The notes under the pieces are model-generated. The model was not told where the DNA came from, did not search any database, and saw only the letters and a program-made list of their open reading frames with translations. From Halieaceae bacterium (GTDB lineage Bacteria; Pseudomonadota; Gammaproteobacteria; Pseudomonadales; Halieaceae): a stretch of 15,058 bases of DNA. Shown here one piece after another: positions 1-6,207 of this stretch; position 1 is the first letter of the stretch; each line of letters opens with the position of its first letter. The stretch spans positions 1 to 15,058 of the forward strand of contig QOPK01000037.1 in assembly GCA_003331685.1 (NCBI GenBank), in the 5' to 3' direction. The translations under genes and the position numbers were made by a program.

Positions 1-194
1 TCCGCGTCACGGAGTACACCCAGGGCACCTTCATCATCGATATGATTGACCCCGACGCAAACGCCTCGGTCTGGCGTAGCGTGACCCAGTCAAAGCTGAA
101 AGAGGAAACCATCCGCGATCAGGCTGCACTCGACAGCGCTGCAATGCGGGTGCTGGCAGGCTTCCCGCCGGGCGCATTGCCCGCCTCTCAGTAA
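1..194 (+). CDS. DUF4136-type lipoprotein, C-terminal part only
   Basis: An open frame enters from the left edge (first whole codon at position 3) and ends at TAA 192-194, giving 63 residues. It contains YTQGTFIIDMIDPDAN, then VWRSV, and ends in a helix with AAMRVLAGFPPG. This is the usual end of the DUF4136 domain: a strand-rich section of the type 'GTLVIDLVD...LVWRG' followed by a helix closing with FPP. Family members are mostly small exported lipoproteins of unknown function in Gram-negative bacteria. The signal peptide and lipobox would lie outside the window, so localisation cannot be checked here. The gene is cut by the window edge, not visibly broken. Identification is by motif memory and is fairly good. 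Confidence 0.72.
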   Translation, partial: RVTEYTQGTFIIDMIDPDANASVWRSVTQSKLKEETIRDQAALDSAAMRVLAGFPPGALPASQ

Positions 195-205
195 CGCGAT
201 AAGAC

Positions 206-228
206 GCACTGGGCAATTCGTTCAGTGC
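206..228 (+). terminator. possible hairpin after the DUF4136 gene
   Basis: A perfect 6-bp inverted repeat, GCACTG (206-211) and CAGTGC (223-228), encloses an 11-nt loop and begins 12 nt after the stop codon. No T-run follows, so it is at best a weak or factor-assisted terminator. Confidence 0.25.
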
Positions 229-278
229 ATCGGTCAGTGGGCCTCAACCAAGGCTGACGACTACCCCTACGGGGGCAC

Positions 279-307
279 TTGAGACACAGCGCGTCGCCCC
301 CTACTCT
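279..307 (+). promoter_or_regulatory. candidate sigma70 promoter of aguBA
   Basis: TTGAGA (279-284, five of six matches to the -35 consensus) is followed after 17 nt by TACTCT (302-307, three of six to the -10 consensus). The predicted transcript start near 314 lies about 20 nt before the ATG at 334. That fits the chosen aguB start and argues against the TTG codon at 310. The -10 is poor, so the call is tentative. Confidence 0.33.
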
Positions 308-333
308 GGTTGCCTCATGATGAGGCGGCAATT

Positions 334-1329
334 ATGAAAGTTATCAGCATCGCGGCGCTACGTAGTCCGTGCCCGATTCCTGGACGCGAGCCCCGAACGA
401 CCAGTATTGGGCTGGTCCAGACGCGTTGGTACGACTCCGTAGATGCCCATACCGAACAGTTACGGGAGGGCGTGAGCGCTTGTGCCGGGGCCGGTGCCAA
501 CGTGGTGTTCTTGCCCGAACTGACCTTAAGTCGCTACCCGGCGGATAGGCGGCCCGAGGGCCCCGCGGACGCCTCCGCTGAAGATATGGATAGCGGACCG
601 AGTCTCTCGCTCGCGCGTGAGCTCGCCCGCGACAGTGATGTGCACGTGCAAATCTCGCTCTTTGAGCGCTCCGGGGCTGCCGACCAACGCGGTCTCAATA
701 CCTCCATCATTGTTGCGCCAAATGGTGAGTGCGTCGGACGCACCCGCAAACTTCATATTCCCGTCACCGAGGGATACTTTGAGGATGACTACTTTGCGGA
801 GGGTCCAGCCGATGACCCCTACCCAGTTCACAGGCTTGAACTGGACGGCGTGGATCTCAAAGTGGGCAACCCAACCTGCTGGGATGAGTGGTTCCCCGAA
901 GTAGCACGTTGCTACGCCCTGGCCGGCGCCGATGTGCTGTGTTACCCCACTGCCATAGGCTCCGAACCCGACTACCCGGACTTCGATACCGCGCCGCTGC
1001 TGAGGCGCGTTGTGACCGGTCATGCGGCGGCCAATGGGCTATTTATCGCCCTGCCCAATCGCTTTGGCGCAGAGGGGCTTCTCAACTTTTACGGCACCAG
1101 CTGCATCATCGACCCCTTTGGGCGTGTGCTGGTAGAAGCGCCGCGGGACGAGGCGGCTGCGCTGGTGGCAGAAATTGATCTCGGGCAACGAGACGATTGG
1201 CTGACGCTGTTCCCCTTCTTCGCCACCCGGAGGCCCGACACCTACGGGGCACTGACCGATGACAAGGTGAACCCCCGGCAACCCAATGGTGATGCACAGG
1301 ACGGGGGCATTCCCGGCATCAAACAATGA
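334..1329 (+). CDS. aguB: N-carbamoylputrescine amidase-like nitrilase-superfamily hydrolase
   Basis: This 331-residue protein belongs to the carbon-nitrogen hydrolase (nitrilase) superfamily. AguB hydrolyses N-carbamoylputrescine to putrescine, CO2 and ammonia in the cytoplasm. The catalytic triad is visible: Glu62 in FLPEL, Lys139 in TRKLHIP, and Cys182 in NPTCWDEWFPE. The CWD-WFPE context and the following GYF..DYF stretch are typical of AguB rather than of other nitrilases. I start it at ATG 334 because GAGG (322-325) sits 8 nt upstream; an in-frame TTG at 310 has no such site. It carries about 20 residues before the usual first strand (TTSIGLVQTRW), slightly longer than typical family members. 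Its stop overlaps the start of the agmatine deiminase gene in ATGA (1326-1329), which supports the substrate assignment because the two enzymes act in sequence. Confidence 0.9.
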   Translation: MKVISIAALRSPCPIPGREPRTTSIGLVQTRWYDSVDAHTEQLREGVSACAGAGANVVFLPELTLSRYPADRRPEGPADASAEDMDSGPSLSLARELARDSDVHVQISLFERSGAADQRGLNTSIIVAPNGECVGRTRKLHIPVTEGYFEDDYFAEGPADDPYPVHRLELDGVDLKVGNPTCWDEWFPEVARCYALAGADVLCYPTAIGSEPDYPDFDTAPLLRRVVTGHAAANGLFIALPNRFGAEGLLNFYGTSCIIDPFGRVLVEAPRDEAAALVAEIDLGQRDDWLTLFPFFATRRPDTYGALTDDKVNPRQPNGDAQDGGIPGIKQ

Positions 1330-2330
1330 CGCGCGCCCGTCATATGCCACCAGAGTGGGCGCCGCATGCTGCCACCTGGATGGGATTTCCGCGAGACAGC
1401 TACGCTGAATCCGGTCTGAGCCGTGAAGAGGCGCAAGACGCCTGGTCGGCGGTGGCCAATGCCATCAGCGAATACGAACCGGTGCGGATGCTATGTCACC
1501 CGGAGGATTTTTCCGCGGCGGAACGAAAGCTGTCAGAATCCATCGACGTCATCCCCCTCACGCTGAACGATGCCTGGCTGAGAGATATCGGACCAACTTT
1601 TGTAATGGAAGATGACGCACTCATCGCCATCGACTGGCAGTTCAACGGCTGGGGCCAAAATACCGAGTTCGAGTGGAGCGATGACGACGCCATCGCGGCT
1701 CAGGTTGCCGAGAACTTGGCGGTACCGACTGTGCGCACCGAGATCGTCAACGAGGGGGGCGGCATTCATGTGGATGGTCAGGGCACGGTGCTCCTCACTG
1801 AGACGGTTCAGCTGGACCCGACGCGCAACCCGGGCCACGACCGTGACAGCATCGCAGCACACATTCACAATGCGCTGGGCACTCACCGCGCCATCTGGCT
1901 ATCGAAGGGGTTGTGGCGGGACAACTTCTTGAACGGCACCAAGGGCCACGTGGACATCGTGGCCTGTTTCGCTCCGGATGGCCGTCTGCTGGTTCACCGA
2001 CAAACCAATGCGGATCATCCGGACTTCCCCTTGTGGGAGACCCTTGCTGAACAATTCAGTGACGAAGGTCTTAAAGTATTGCCGCTCGAGGCGCCTCTCA
2101 CGCTGAAAGACAGCCGTGATTGGGTCGACTACAGCTACATCAATCACTACGTCTGTAATGGTGCCGTTATTTGCCCGAGCTTCGATGACCGCCGTGACGA
2201 TGCAGCCCGCGAGCTGCTACAGGATGCCTATCCCGGTCGGGATGTTCGGATGCTGGACGCCAGAGCGCTGTTTGCCATGGGCGGCGGCATCCACTGCATC
2301 ACCCAGCAACAACCGAGCGGAGTCGGCTAA
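1326..2330 (+). CDS. aguA: agmatine deiminase
   Basis: This 334-residue cytoplasmic enzyme of the peptidylarginine-deiminase-like fold converts agmatine to N-carbamoylputrescine and ammonia, the substrate of the gene just upstream. Recognisable motifs are NDAWLRDIGP (residues 81-90), NEGGGIHVDG (142-151), TKGHVDIVACF (205-215), YINHYVCNG (271-279) and GGGIHCITQQQP near the C-terminus, where Cys324 is the expected nucleophile. His208 and the acidic residues Asp87 and Asp210 are in their usual places. Length is at the short end of normal for the family. The ATG overlaps the aguB stop by 4 bases, so the two are translationally coupled. No speA (arginine decarboxylase) is present in the window, so the agmatine source is elsewhere in the genome or imported. 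Confidence 0.95.
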   Translation: MTRARHMPPEWAPHAATWMGFPRDSYAESGLSREEAQDAWSAVANAISEYEPVRMLCHPEDFSAAERKLSESIDVIPLTLNDAWLRDIGPTFVMEDDALIAIDWQFNGWGQNTEFEWSDDDAIAAQVAENLAVPTVRTEIVNEGGGIHVDGQGTVLLTETVQLDPTRNPGHDRDSIAAHIHNALGTHRAIWLSKGLWRDNFLNGTKGHVDIVACFAPDGRLLVHRQTNADHPDFPLWETLAEQFSDEGLKVLPLEAPLTLKDSRDWVDYSYINHYVCNGAVICPSFDDRRDDAARELLQDAYPGRDVRMLDARALFAMGGGIHCITQQQPSGVG

Positions 2331-2337
2331 ATCCCTC

Positions 2338-2343
2338 TATACT
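2338..2343 (+). promoter_or_regulatory. candidate -10 element upstream of the ribA-like gene
   Basis: TATACT (five of six to consensus) lies just after the aguA stop and is followed by a GC-rich stretch (CCGCGC), 46 nt before the ribA-like ATG. No convincing -35 lies 16-18 nt upstream, so this is a half-site. It would allow the ribA-like gene to be transcribed separately from aguBA. Confidence 0.28.
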
Positions 2344-2389
2344 CCGCGCTCCTTTTTATCAGCGGTCAGACGCCAAGCCACGGCCAGCC

Positions 2390-3211
2390 ATGTTCACTTA
2401 CATCAATCCAGACATCCGCGAGCGACTGATTCGAGACGGCAAATTATTCCGTATCGACGCCGATGGCGCGGAGGTGGAGATGACTGAGGCGCCTGGCCCA
2501 GGCCTGCACCTCAATCTGATGGGCCCGATTCCCCTGCCGCTGGCCCGCGGTCAACGACACCCGACCGTTCAGTGGTATGCGAGCGTCAGAAGCACCGAGC
2601 TCAGCGAAGTCGAGCACCTCGCCAGTACCCTCAGGGAACAGGGCGGCCAACACCTTTTCTCGCACCTGGCTTCCAGCATGGCGGTCAACAGTGTGTTGGT
2701 GATTGGGGAACCTGAAAAGAGCGACAACCCTCTAGTCAGAGTGCATTCGAGCTGCCTGACTGGCGACGTACTGGGGTCGCGAAGATGTGAGTGCGGACCC
2801 CAGCTGGAGTCAGCGCTGGATCGAATCGCGGACGATTCCGAGGGCGGTTATCTCATCTATATGGCGGGCCATGAGGGCCGTGGTATTGGCCTGTGGGCCA
2901 AAGCCGCTACCTACCTCCTGCAGGACGCCGGGGAGAACACCTATCAGGCGAACCGGTCGCTGGGTCTACCTGACGACTCCCGGGACTTCTCCGATGCCGC
3001 ACTGCTACTCAAATATTTCGGGCGCGGCCGCACGCTGCGACTGTTAACGAACAACCCAAAAAAGCAGGAAGACCTGACTGCATTGGGCGTGCCTCATATC
3101 GTACAGGTGAAGCACGTGTGTGGCGTCGATGACCACAACCTTCAGTATTTGAAGGCCAAACGGGACTGGGGACACAAACTCGGCGAGGACGATCTCTCCA
3201 CCGAGGAGTAA
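2390..3211 (+). CDS. GTP cyclohydrolase II-like protein with extended N-terminus
   Basis: This 273-residue protein matches RibA, which opens the imidazole ring of GTP as the first step of riboflavin synthesis. Zinc ligands Cys122, Cys133 and Cys135 lie in SSCLTGDVLGSRRCECG. The GTP-contact block EGR (162-164), Tyr175, the acid/nucleophile pair Asp196 and Arg198 in DDSRDF, and TNNPKK (220-225) align by eye with E. coli RibA Cys54/65/67, Glu92-Arg94, Tyr105, Asp126, Arg128 and Thr149-Lys154. Differences are about 70 additional N-terminal residues compared with the roughly 196-residue E. coli enzyme, Ser121 where E. coli has Glu53, and MAGHEGR in place of the usual Y-x-RQEGR. I therefore give no gene symbol: it may be a paralogue beside a normal riboflavin pathway gene. 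The start ATG 2390 has only a weak ribosome-binding site. It lies convergent to the minus-strand gene at 3276-3590. Confidence 0.85.
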   Translation: MFTYINPDIRERLIRDGKLFRIDADGAEVEMTEAPGPGLHLNLMGPIPLPLARGQRHPTVQWYASVRSTELSEVEHLASTLREQGGQHLFSHLASSMAVNSVLVIGEPEKSDNPLVRVHSSCLTGDVLGSRRCECGPQLESALDRIADDSEGGYLIYMAGHEGRGIGLWAKAATYLLQDAGENTYQANRSLGLPDDSRDFSDAALLLKYFGRGRTLRLLTNNPKKQEDLTALGVPHIVQVKHVCGVDDHNLQYLKAKRDWGHKLGEDDLSTEE

Positions 3212-3275
3212 TGCGACGTCGACCTGAGGGGATAAGTCGCTTCCTTCACCGTTAGCTGACTGTGTTCAGGGCTCT

Positions 3276-3590
3276 CTAATTCAACCACTCGGGCAGGGGC
3301 TCACGCCCCAGCGGCAGCTCCATGCTGTTATCGGCCGCCTGGTGTGCATGCCCCACCATTTCATCGTAGGCGCTTCGCTGTCGCAGAAAAAACTCGCAGG
3401 TCACCGCTTTACGCAGCATGCGCTGCATTTCGAGCAAGTTACGGGTTTTGAGCACTTTTCCCTGACGATCAGCAATGACGTGCTCCTCACCACCGATGCG
3501 CGCGTGGGCGATGTAAAGGCTCAAATCAACGGACTCAATAACCACCCCTGTCACGCCCATGCTGCCCAGATCGCTCACCGAAACCTTCAT
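3276..3590 (-). CDS. small DUF6482-like protein
   Basis: This 104-residue protein on the minus strand starts at ATG 3590, with GGTGA 8 nt upstream. The frame is open to a TTG at 3656, but the basic leader this would add (PKYRTQTRGLRHINKERVKKH) looks like read-through of the 5' leader and contains a hairpin, so I reject it. The body has VVIESVDLSLYIAHARIGG, then HVIADRQGKVL and, near the end, RSAYDEMVG. This pattern (a short two-strand unit ending in 'V-S-DEM-G') resembles the DUF6482 family of small proteins seen in Pseudomonas and relatives, whose function is unknown to me. There is no signal peptide or membrane segment, so it is probably cytoplasmic. It lies between the RibA-like gene (convergent) and the repair genes (divergent), and is the only clear minus-strand gene in the window. 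Confidence 0.68.
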   Translation of the reverse strand: MKVSVSDLGSMGVTGVVIESVDLSLYIAHARIGGEEHVIADRQGKVLKTRNLLEMQRMLRKAVTCEFFLRQRSAYDEMVGHAHQAADNSMELPLGREPLPEWLN

Positions 3591-3621
3591 GTGCTTTTTC
3601 ACCCGTTCTTTATTTATGTGG

Positions 3622-3640
3622 CGCAGACCTCGTGTCTGCG
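3622..3640. repeat. perfect 7-bp inverted repeat in the divergent intergenic region
   Basis: CGCAGAC (3622-3628) and GTCTGCG (3634-3640) surround a 5-nt loop. The element lies 32 nt upstream of the DUF6482-like start and 142 nt before the Cho start. It could be an operator for a dimeric regulator or a 5'-leader hairpin on the minus-strand transcript. It does not match the LexA box CTGT-N8-ACAG. Confidence 0.4.
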
Positions 3641-3781
3641 TTCGGTACTTTGGCAAGCCCTTTATAAAAGCTACGATTCGTGCTTTTCAGCGGTTTGCTT
3701 CCGAGCGAGACCGCGCCGATTAAAAGCGACAAAATCCGGACAGCCGCCCGGCTTGCGCCGCGGATCGTAGACGATGCCAAA

Positions 3782-4702
3782 ATGACCGAGACAAGCCAGC
3801 ACATCGCTTTCTCTCGCGCAGGTGAGCCGCTCGACGCACTGCCACGCTGCAGCGGCGTCTACCGGTTTTTCGCTGCGGACGGCTCACTGCTATACGTGGG
3901 CAAAAGCGTCGATATCCGCAGCCGGGTCACGCAACATCTCAATGAAGGCCGCAAATCGGGCCGGCATCAACGGCTCATGTCGCAGGTTGCCCGCATCGAC
4001 TGTCAGCTCACAGCAGGCGAGATCGGCGCGTTGCTGATAGAGAATGCCGCGATCAAGTCAGAGGTGCCACTTTTCAACCGACGCCAACGCCAACTGCGTC
4101 GCCTCTGGACCATTCAGCTTCAGCCTGCCACCGACGGGTTTCTAAAACCCCTTGCAATCGACTTTGCGCCCACCGGGGTGCGTGAAACCGACACCTACGG
4201 ACTGTTTGCCAACAAGCACCGCATCACCACGACGATACAAAACCTCGCCAGAGATCACGCGTTGTGCCTCCGGGTCATGGGTTTGGACAAAGGGAAAGGC
4301 GCGTGCTTTCAGCATCAGTTGGGGCGCTGCGACGGCGCCTGCGACGGTCAGGAAAGCGCCGACTCCCACAACGCACGGCTGCTGGATCAATTGGAGCGGC
4401 AACGGATCGCCGCCTGGCCATTCGATGGACCACTGCTGCTGGCGGAGCAAACGATACGTCCTCTCGAGCATCAACCCGCACAGCAATTCCATCTGGTGGA
4501 TCAGTGGGCCTGGCACGGCTGCTTCAATTCGCAGCAGGAAGCCCAAAACGCACTGGAGAACCCCGTCACAACCGCCTTCGACCGGGACGCTTACCGTTTG
4601 GTTTATAGCGCTATCTATCGTGGCCGCGTCGCGCTGCAGGACGCCCTGACCTGGCAACCGCTGCTTAACCCGCTCTTGGCACAACGAGAGGCTGCGTCAT
4701 GA
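3782..4702 (+). CDS. cho: Cho-type GIY-YIG excision nuclease (UvrC N-terminal homologue)
   Basis: This 306-residue protein resembles E. coli Cho, which makes the 3' incision at UvrB-bound DNA lesions in nucleotide excision repair. The GIY-YIG nuclease occupies about residues 22-105: GVY (25-27), YVGKS (38-42), Arg46, and the metal-binding Glu87 in LLIENAAIK. Behind it Cys162, Cys175, Cys183 and Cys187 form C-x12-C-x7-C-x3-C, close to the UvrC cysteine cluster reported to bind an iron-sulfur centre. UvrC's C-terminal RNase H-like nuclease and HhH domains are absent, as in Cho. I start at ATG 3782 because family similarity begins soon after it, although no clear ribosome-binding site precedes it; the frame is open upstream to about 3680. 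No LexA box is visible between 3591 and 3781, although E. coli cho is SOS-controlled. The stop overlaps the photolyase start by 4 bases. Confidence 0.88.
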   Translation: MTETSQHIAFSRAGEPLDALPRCSGVYRFFAADGSLLYVGKSVDIRSRVTQHLNEGRKSGRHQRLMSQVARIDCQLTAGEIGALLIENAAIKSEVPLFNRRQRQLRRLWTIQLQPATDGFLKPLAIDFAPTGVRETDTYGLFANKHRITTTIQNLARDHALCLRVMGLDKGKGACFQHQLGRCDGACDGQESADSHNARLLDQLERQRIAAWPFDGPLLLAEQTIRPLEHQPAQQFHLVDQWAWHGCFNSQQEAQNALENPVTTAFDRDAYRLVYSAIYRGRVALQDALTWQPLLNPLLAQREAAS

Positions 4703-6147
4703 ACGTCGTGTGGTTCAAGCGCGACCTCAGGCTGGCTGATCATGCCCCGCTGGCCGCCGCCATCGATCGCGGTGAGCCGTTGCTGCTCCTCTACATCGTT
4801 GAGCCCACGCTGCTGAGAGACCCCCACTATCGCGGCAGGCACTGGCACTTTATCGCCCAGTCTCTGCAAGCGATGAACCACGAGCTGGCAGAGCTAGGGG
4901 CCCAGATTCAAGTCCTAGAGGGCGAGCCCGTTACGCTGTTGAACACGCTTCATCAGTCTCAGCCTATTGGCCACTTATACAGCCACGAAGAAACGGGGTT
5001 GGGGGTGACCTTTGAGCGGGACCGGCAGGTGGCGGCTTTTTGTGCTGCACAGGGTATCGCGTGGCACGAGTACCAAACCAACGGTATACAACGTGGTCGA
5101 AGCAACCGGCGCGGGTGGAACCGGGCCTGGCAAGGTGTCATGAGCGATGCCGAGATACCGGTAGACCTAAGGGTGCTGTCGCGGCTCCACCAACCTTTGC
5201 CTTCTCCTTTGGAGGGCGCACGCAGCGAGCGCATCGAGGGCTGGCAGCAGCACAATGCGGCCTTTCAGCGCGGCGGTGCCGTCGCAGGTGCCGAGGTGCT
5301 GCACAGCTTTTTGGAAGTGCGAGGACACGGCTATCAACGCCATATCTCAAAGCCCGCCAGTAGCCGGGTTCACTGCTCACGGCTATCACCCTATCTGGCG
5401 TGGGGCAATCTGAGTCTGCGCCAGGCGTACCACGCGCTGAAAAAGCGACAGGACCGGGGCGGCTGGACGCGTGCGCTGGCTGCTTTTGAATCCCGACTGC
5501 ACTGGCACTGTCATTTCGTCCAAAAATTCGAGATGGAGTGTCGCATGGAGTTTGAAGATCTCAATCGAGGCTACCTCGCGCATCCCCGTCGTCATGACCC
5601 TGACCGGCTCGATGCGTGGCGTGAGGGCCGCACAGGCTATCCGCTGATTGATGCGTGCATGCGCTGTCTGATGCAGACCGGGTATCTCAACTTCCGCGCA
5701 CGCGCCATGGTCGTATCGTTTCTCACGCATCACCTTTGGCAGGACTGGCGTCTGGGTGCCGCCTGGCTGGGCTCACTGTTCCTCGACTTCGAGCCGGGGA
5801 TCCACTATCCGCAAATGCAGATGCAGGCGGGGGTCACCGGCATTAACACCATTCGCATCTATAACCCGGTCAAGCAGTCGCTGGACCATGACCCGGAAGG
5901 CGCCTTCATTCTCGAATGGGTCCCCGAGCTGGCAGGCTTACCCACGCCCCTCATTCACCAACCCTGGCTTTTGTCTCCTATGGAACGACAGCTTCACCCT
6001 ATCGATTACCCCGAGCCCATCATTGACCTTAAAGAGTCCTATCCCTTTGCACGGGACGCTCTGTGGCAGCTCAAATCGGATCACGACGTACGGCGTGAAA
6101 AAGCGCGTATCCTCGAGCAGCATGTGGAACGACGCCGCGCGCGATAA
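4699..6147 (+). CDS. cryptochrome/deoxyribodipyrimidine photolyase family flavoprotein
   Basis: This 482-residue protein has the photolyase layout. The N-terminal alpha/beta antenna domain starts with [16 protein letters not shown] (3-18), and the FAD-binding domain contains [13 protein letters not shown] (228-240), [13 protein letters not shown] (312-324), [20 protein letters not shown] (332-351) and [11 protein letters not shown] (383-393). Photolyases use blue/near-UV light and FADH- to reverse pyrimidine dimers; some relatives are photoreceptors. The motif [10 protein letters not shown] replaces the WQWAASTG segment of E. coli PhrB, placing this in a separate subfamily of the cryptochrome/photolyase superfamily, so I leave the symbol empty. 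The usual proximal tryptophan of the electron-transfer triad appears to be missing, while the tryptophan of DWR (Trp350) is kept. Start ATG 4699 lies inside the end of cho (ATGA), implying translational coupling. No C-terminal cryptochrome tail is present. Confidence 0.92.
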   Translation: MNVVWFKRDLRLADHAPLAAAIDRGEPLLLLYIVEPTLLRDPHYRGRHWHFIAQSLQAMNHELAELGAQIQVLEGEPVTLLNTLHQSQPIGHLYSHEETGLGVTFERDRQVAAFCAAQGIAWHEYQTNGIQRGRSNRRGWNRAWQGVMSDAEIPVDLRVLSRLHQPLPSPLEGARSERIEGWQQHNAAFQRGGAVAGAEVLHSFLEVRGHGYQRHISKPASSRVHCSRLSPYLAWGNLSLRQAYHALKKRQDRGGWTRALAAFESRLHWHCHFVQKFEMECRMEFEDLNRGYLAHPRRHDPDRLDAWREGRTGYPLIDACMRCLMQTGYLNFRARAMVVSFLTHHLWQDWRLGAAWLGSLFLDFEPGIHYPQMQMQAGVTGINTIRIYNPVKQSLDHDPEGAFILEWVPELAGLPTPLIHQPWLLSPMERQLHPIDYPEPIIDLKESYPFARDALWQLKSDHDVRREKARILEQHVERRRAR

Positions 6148-6207
6148 AGGTTTTCCTGTTCAGCCGCTTTGCTATGCTGGCGGGGTAACGAACCATCGGG
6201 GGAAGGG

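Noticed and set aside
526..1023. Long antisense frames opposite aguB, selO (8439-9167), cho (4142-4684) and the pyrD-pyrK fusion.
   Set aside because: These mirror the codon structure of strongly recognised genes in GC-rich DNA, lack ribosome sites and show no family motifs.
2861..2915. Met158 in the IYMAGHEGR segment as a possible Tyr-to-Met change like that described in a Streptomyces GTP cyclohydrolase II that makes a formamidopyrimidine product.
   Set aside because: Counting residues against E. coli RibA puts the relevant Tyr105 in the RAYALQ segment, which corresponds to Tyr175 here, and that tyrosine is conserved. The Met aligns with E. coli Tyr88 instead.
3212..3275. GCGAC (3213-3217) with GTCGC (3236-3240) as a terminator between the convergent genes.
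   Set aside because: Only 5 bp of stem with an 18-nt loop and no real T-run; too weak to list.
3591..3656. Longer form of the DUF6482-like protein starting at TTG 3656.
   Set aside because: The added residues are basic and span the 7-bp hairpin, with no ribosome site before the TTG, whereas ATG 3590 has GGTGA at good spacing and begins where family-like sequence starts.
3680..3781. Upstream extension of the Cho frame to 3680 (34 more residues).
   Set aside because: The extension has no resemblance to the GIY-YIG family and covers the likely promoter region; ATG 3782 gives a length close to E. coli Cho.
5367..5670. Cysteines 226, 271, 281, 320 and 323 of the photolyase as a possible [4Fe-4S] site of the FeS-BCP type.
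   Set aside because: The overall sequence matches the FAD_binding_7 subfamily with QMQAG, not the FeS-BCP proteins, and the spacing does not match their four-cysteine pattern.
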